From NCBI GenBank assembly GCA_021821705.1, contig JAKACE010000110.1, positions 1 through 6,307 on the forward strand: DNA of 6,307 nt. The letters run 5' to 3'. Numbering within the stretch: the stretch's first letter is position 1; each line of letters begins with the position of its first letter. Under the pieces are notes generated by a model that did no database searches, was not told the origin of the DNA, and was given only the letters and a program-made list of their open reading frames with translations. The stretch comes from Actinomycetes bacterium (GTDB lineage Bacteria > Actinomycetota > Acidimicrobiia > Acidimicrobiales > Palsa-688). Position numbers and translations under genes: made by a program. Below, piece after piece: positions 5,583 through 6,307 of this stretch.

Positions 5583-5972
5583 CATGTGCTCCCTTCGACC
5601 ATGTGGCACCGCCGACCCTTCGGCGTTGCCAGGACCGAACTACCTTTCATTGACGCCTCGGTCCGACAGCTTTTGTGACACTGCCGCGCCGACCGGTTGA
5701 CCCACCAGAGCCGAAAGTCACTTGCGTTTGTCAGGAGTTTCTGACCGCAGCGATTAGGAGCTCCTCATTAGGCGGACAGGAGACCTCGGAGTGGGCAATT
5801 CTCCACCAGGTTTGCGCCCTGTCGGCGCCGCAAGTACCGGCTAGGGGCGCCAGCTTGGCCTCCGCTACCGCCGCTTGGGCGGCCGGGGCCGCCCTCCCGA
5901 CCGAGAGCGACGCTGCGACCTAGCCCATCTTCGTCAGCGCCACCGCGAAGTCGCGCTCGGGCAGGACGCGCT
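5583..5972. other. Intergenic region upstream of the protease
   Basis: These 390 bases hold no gene I can support. They must include the protease leader and promoter, but no good -35/-10 pair was found. A short hairpin GTCAG-GAGTTT-CTGAC lies at 5730-5745, and a palindrome AGGAGCTCCT at about 5756-5765. A strong GC hairpin at 5877-5894 is listed separately. The open frame on the plus strand at 5675-5923 has no ribosome binding site and no protein-like features. Confidence 0.5.
5877..5894 (-). terminator. Strong GC hairpin, candidate U-less terminator
   Basis: GGGCGGCC-GG-GGCCGCCC is an 8-bp perfect inverted repeat with a 2-base centre, all G/C. It lies about 80 bases past the minus-strand stop at 5975-5977 and well upstream of the protease start. 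That position would insulate the protease from transcription entering from the right. There is no T-run, so the role is inferred from strength and position. Confidence 0.35.
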
Positions 5973-6092
5973 CCTCACGCCGGCAGGTGCACCTCCCCCG
6001 CCCTCCGACGAGGAGGCAGCAAGGTCGGGCCGGCGCTCCCCCGCAGCACCAGCGGCTCCAGGCGGAGGCGCTCCGAGAGGGGGGTGGCCGGC
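5973..6092 (-). repeat. 120-bp direct repeat, copy 2: C-terminal coding segment
   Basis: This is the partner of 1255-1374, ungapped with about 9 mismatches. The minus strand encodes ATPLSERLRLEPLVLRGSAG, then P-T-LLPPRRR and AGEVHLPA, with TGA at 5975-5977. Unlike copy 1, the frame upstream continues smoothly into protein-like sequence (IWYRLRVLHFYDGETG). This copy is therefore closer to the intact gene, and copy 1 is probably the displaced fragment. The two copies enclose the TnpB element, the small gene and the protease. Confidence 0.85.
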
Positions 6093-6307
6093 CCAGTCTC
6101 CCCGTCGTAGAAATGGAGGACCCGCAGGCGGTACCAGATGGCAGCGGTGTCGATCAGCATGGCCCCGCACCGACCTCCACGACACCGTGCTCTGGAACTG
6201 GTGGCGCAACCTGACCGGCACTTCGACGAAGTGCTCGTAACCCAGGGGGTGCGGCTCCTCTCCAGGGACCCTCAATATAAGCATTTGCCCTGGTTGACGA
6301 AGCGCGT
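5975..6307 (-). pseudogene. Unrecognised gene, probably frame-broken, running off the right edge
   Basis: Two protein-like stretches on the minus strand lie in different frames. From the right edge to roughly 6180 one frame reads ALRQPGQMLILRVPGEEP and then GYEHFVEVPVRLRHQFQSTV. From ATG at 6158-6160 a second frame reads MLIDTAAIWYRLRVLHFYDG, then the repeat-encoded C-terminus, stopping at 5975-5977 (61 codons from the ATG). The first frame loses protein character after about 6185, where the second becomes convincing. A single frameshift in one gene therefore fits, and two overlapping genes are the alternative. Upstream of the 6160 ATG there is GGAGG about 13 bases away, too far for a good ribosome binding site, which favours the frameshift. 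I do not recognise the family. The synonymous differences between repeat copies support the second frame as the real C-terminus. Confidence 0.5.

Noticed and set aside
5583..5609. Earlier starts for the protease (GTG 5609, ATG 5585)
   Set aside because: The ribosome binding site GGGAG lies between GTG 5609 and the chosen ATG, and its spacing fits 5582 best.
4059..5678. A 539-codon open frame antisense to the protease
   Set aside because: It mirrors the codon bias of the real minus-strand gene, is very rich in Val/Gly/Ala/Arg, and has no ribosome binding site or motif.
5675..5923. A plus-strand 82-codon frame upstream of the protease
   Set aside because: It has no ribosome binding site, a poor start and a low-complexity Ala/Ser end, and it covers the region that should hold the protease promoter.
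1..6307. CRISPR array, tRNA or rRNA genes
   Set aside because: No regularly spaced repeats, tRNA cloverleaf with a conserved T-arm, or rRNA-like sequence was seen on either strand. The hairpins near 1700-1990 fit a TnpB omega RNA better.

Overview
The window is GC-rich, about two thirds G+C by eye, with strongly G/C third codon positions and long spurious antisense reading frames. The gene content is a secreted sedolisin-type protease, a multi-Asp-box beta-propeller protein and an actinobacterial-style TnpB. This suggests a high-GC actinobacterium, perhaps Acidimicrobiia or a relative; that placement is inference. Nothing housekeeping is present, and the region looks accessory.

Layout. Bases 1-1199 (+): the 3' part of a gene for a BNR/YCF48-like propeller protein, already open at the left edge. 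Bases 1200-1680: a junction zone with a 120-bp repeat copy (1255-1374) and a small minus-strand reading frame (1422-1676). Bases about 1681-3530 (-): a TnpB-only insertion element of IS607/IS1341 style. Its TnpB has intact RuvC and zinc-finger motifs. Its 3' end, with about 100 bases beyond the stop, folds into a dense series of hairpins, as expected for an omega RNA (reRNA). Bases 3802-4029 (-): a 75-residue unknown protein with a strong Shine-Dalgarno sequence. Bases 4030-4259: an intergenic region with three DnaA-box-like sites and a perfect -35 hexamer. Bases 4260-5582 (-): a complete secreted S53-type serine-carboxyl peptidase. Bases 5583-5972: intergenic. Bases 5973-6307 (-): the second repeat copy, at the end of a probably frame-broken, unrecognised gene that runs off the right edge.

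The 120-bp copies at 1255-1374 and 5973-6092 are in direct orientation, about 92% identical by eye, and flank the TnpB element, the small gene and the protease (about 4.6 kb). On the minus strand both encode the same protein C-terminus. Most of their differences are synonymous, so this is a duplicated gene end rather than a non-coding repeat.

The most interesting system is the TnpB with its predicted omega RNA: an apparently intact RNA-guided nuclease module with no transposase gene in view. The other genes form no obvious pathway. The protease and propeller protein would act outside the cell or at its surface. The small gene has its own apparent promoter next to the DnaA-like boxes.
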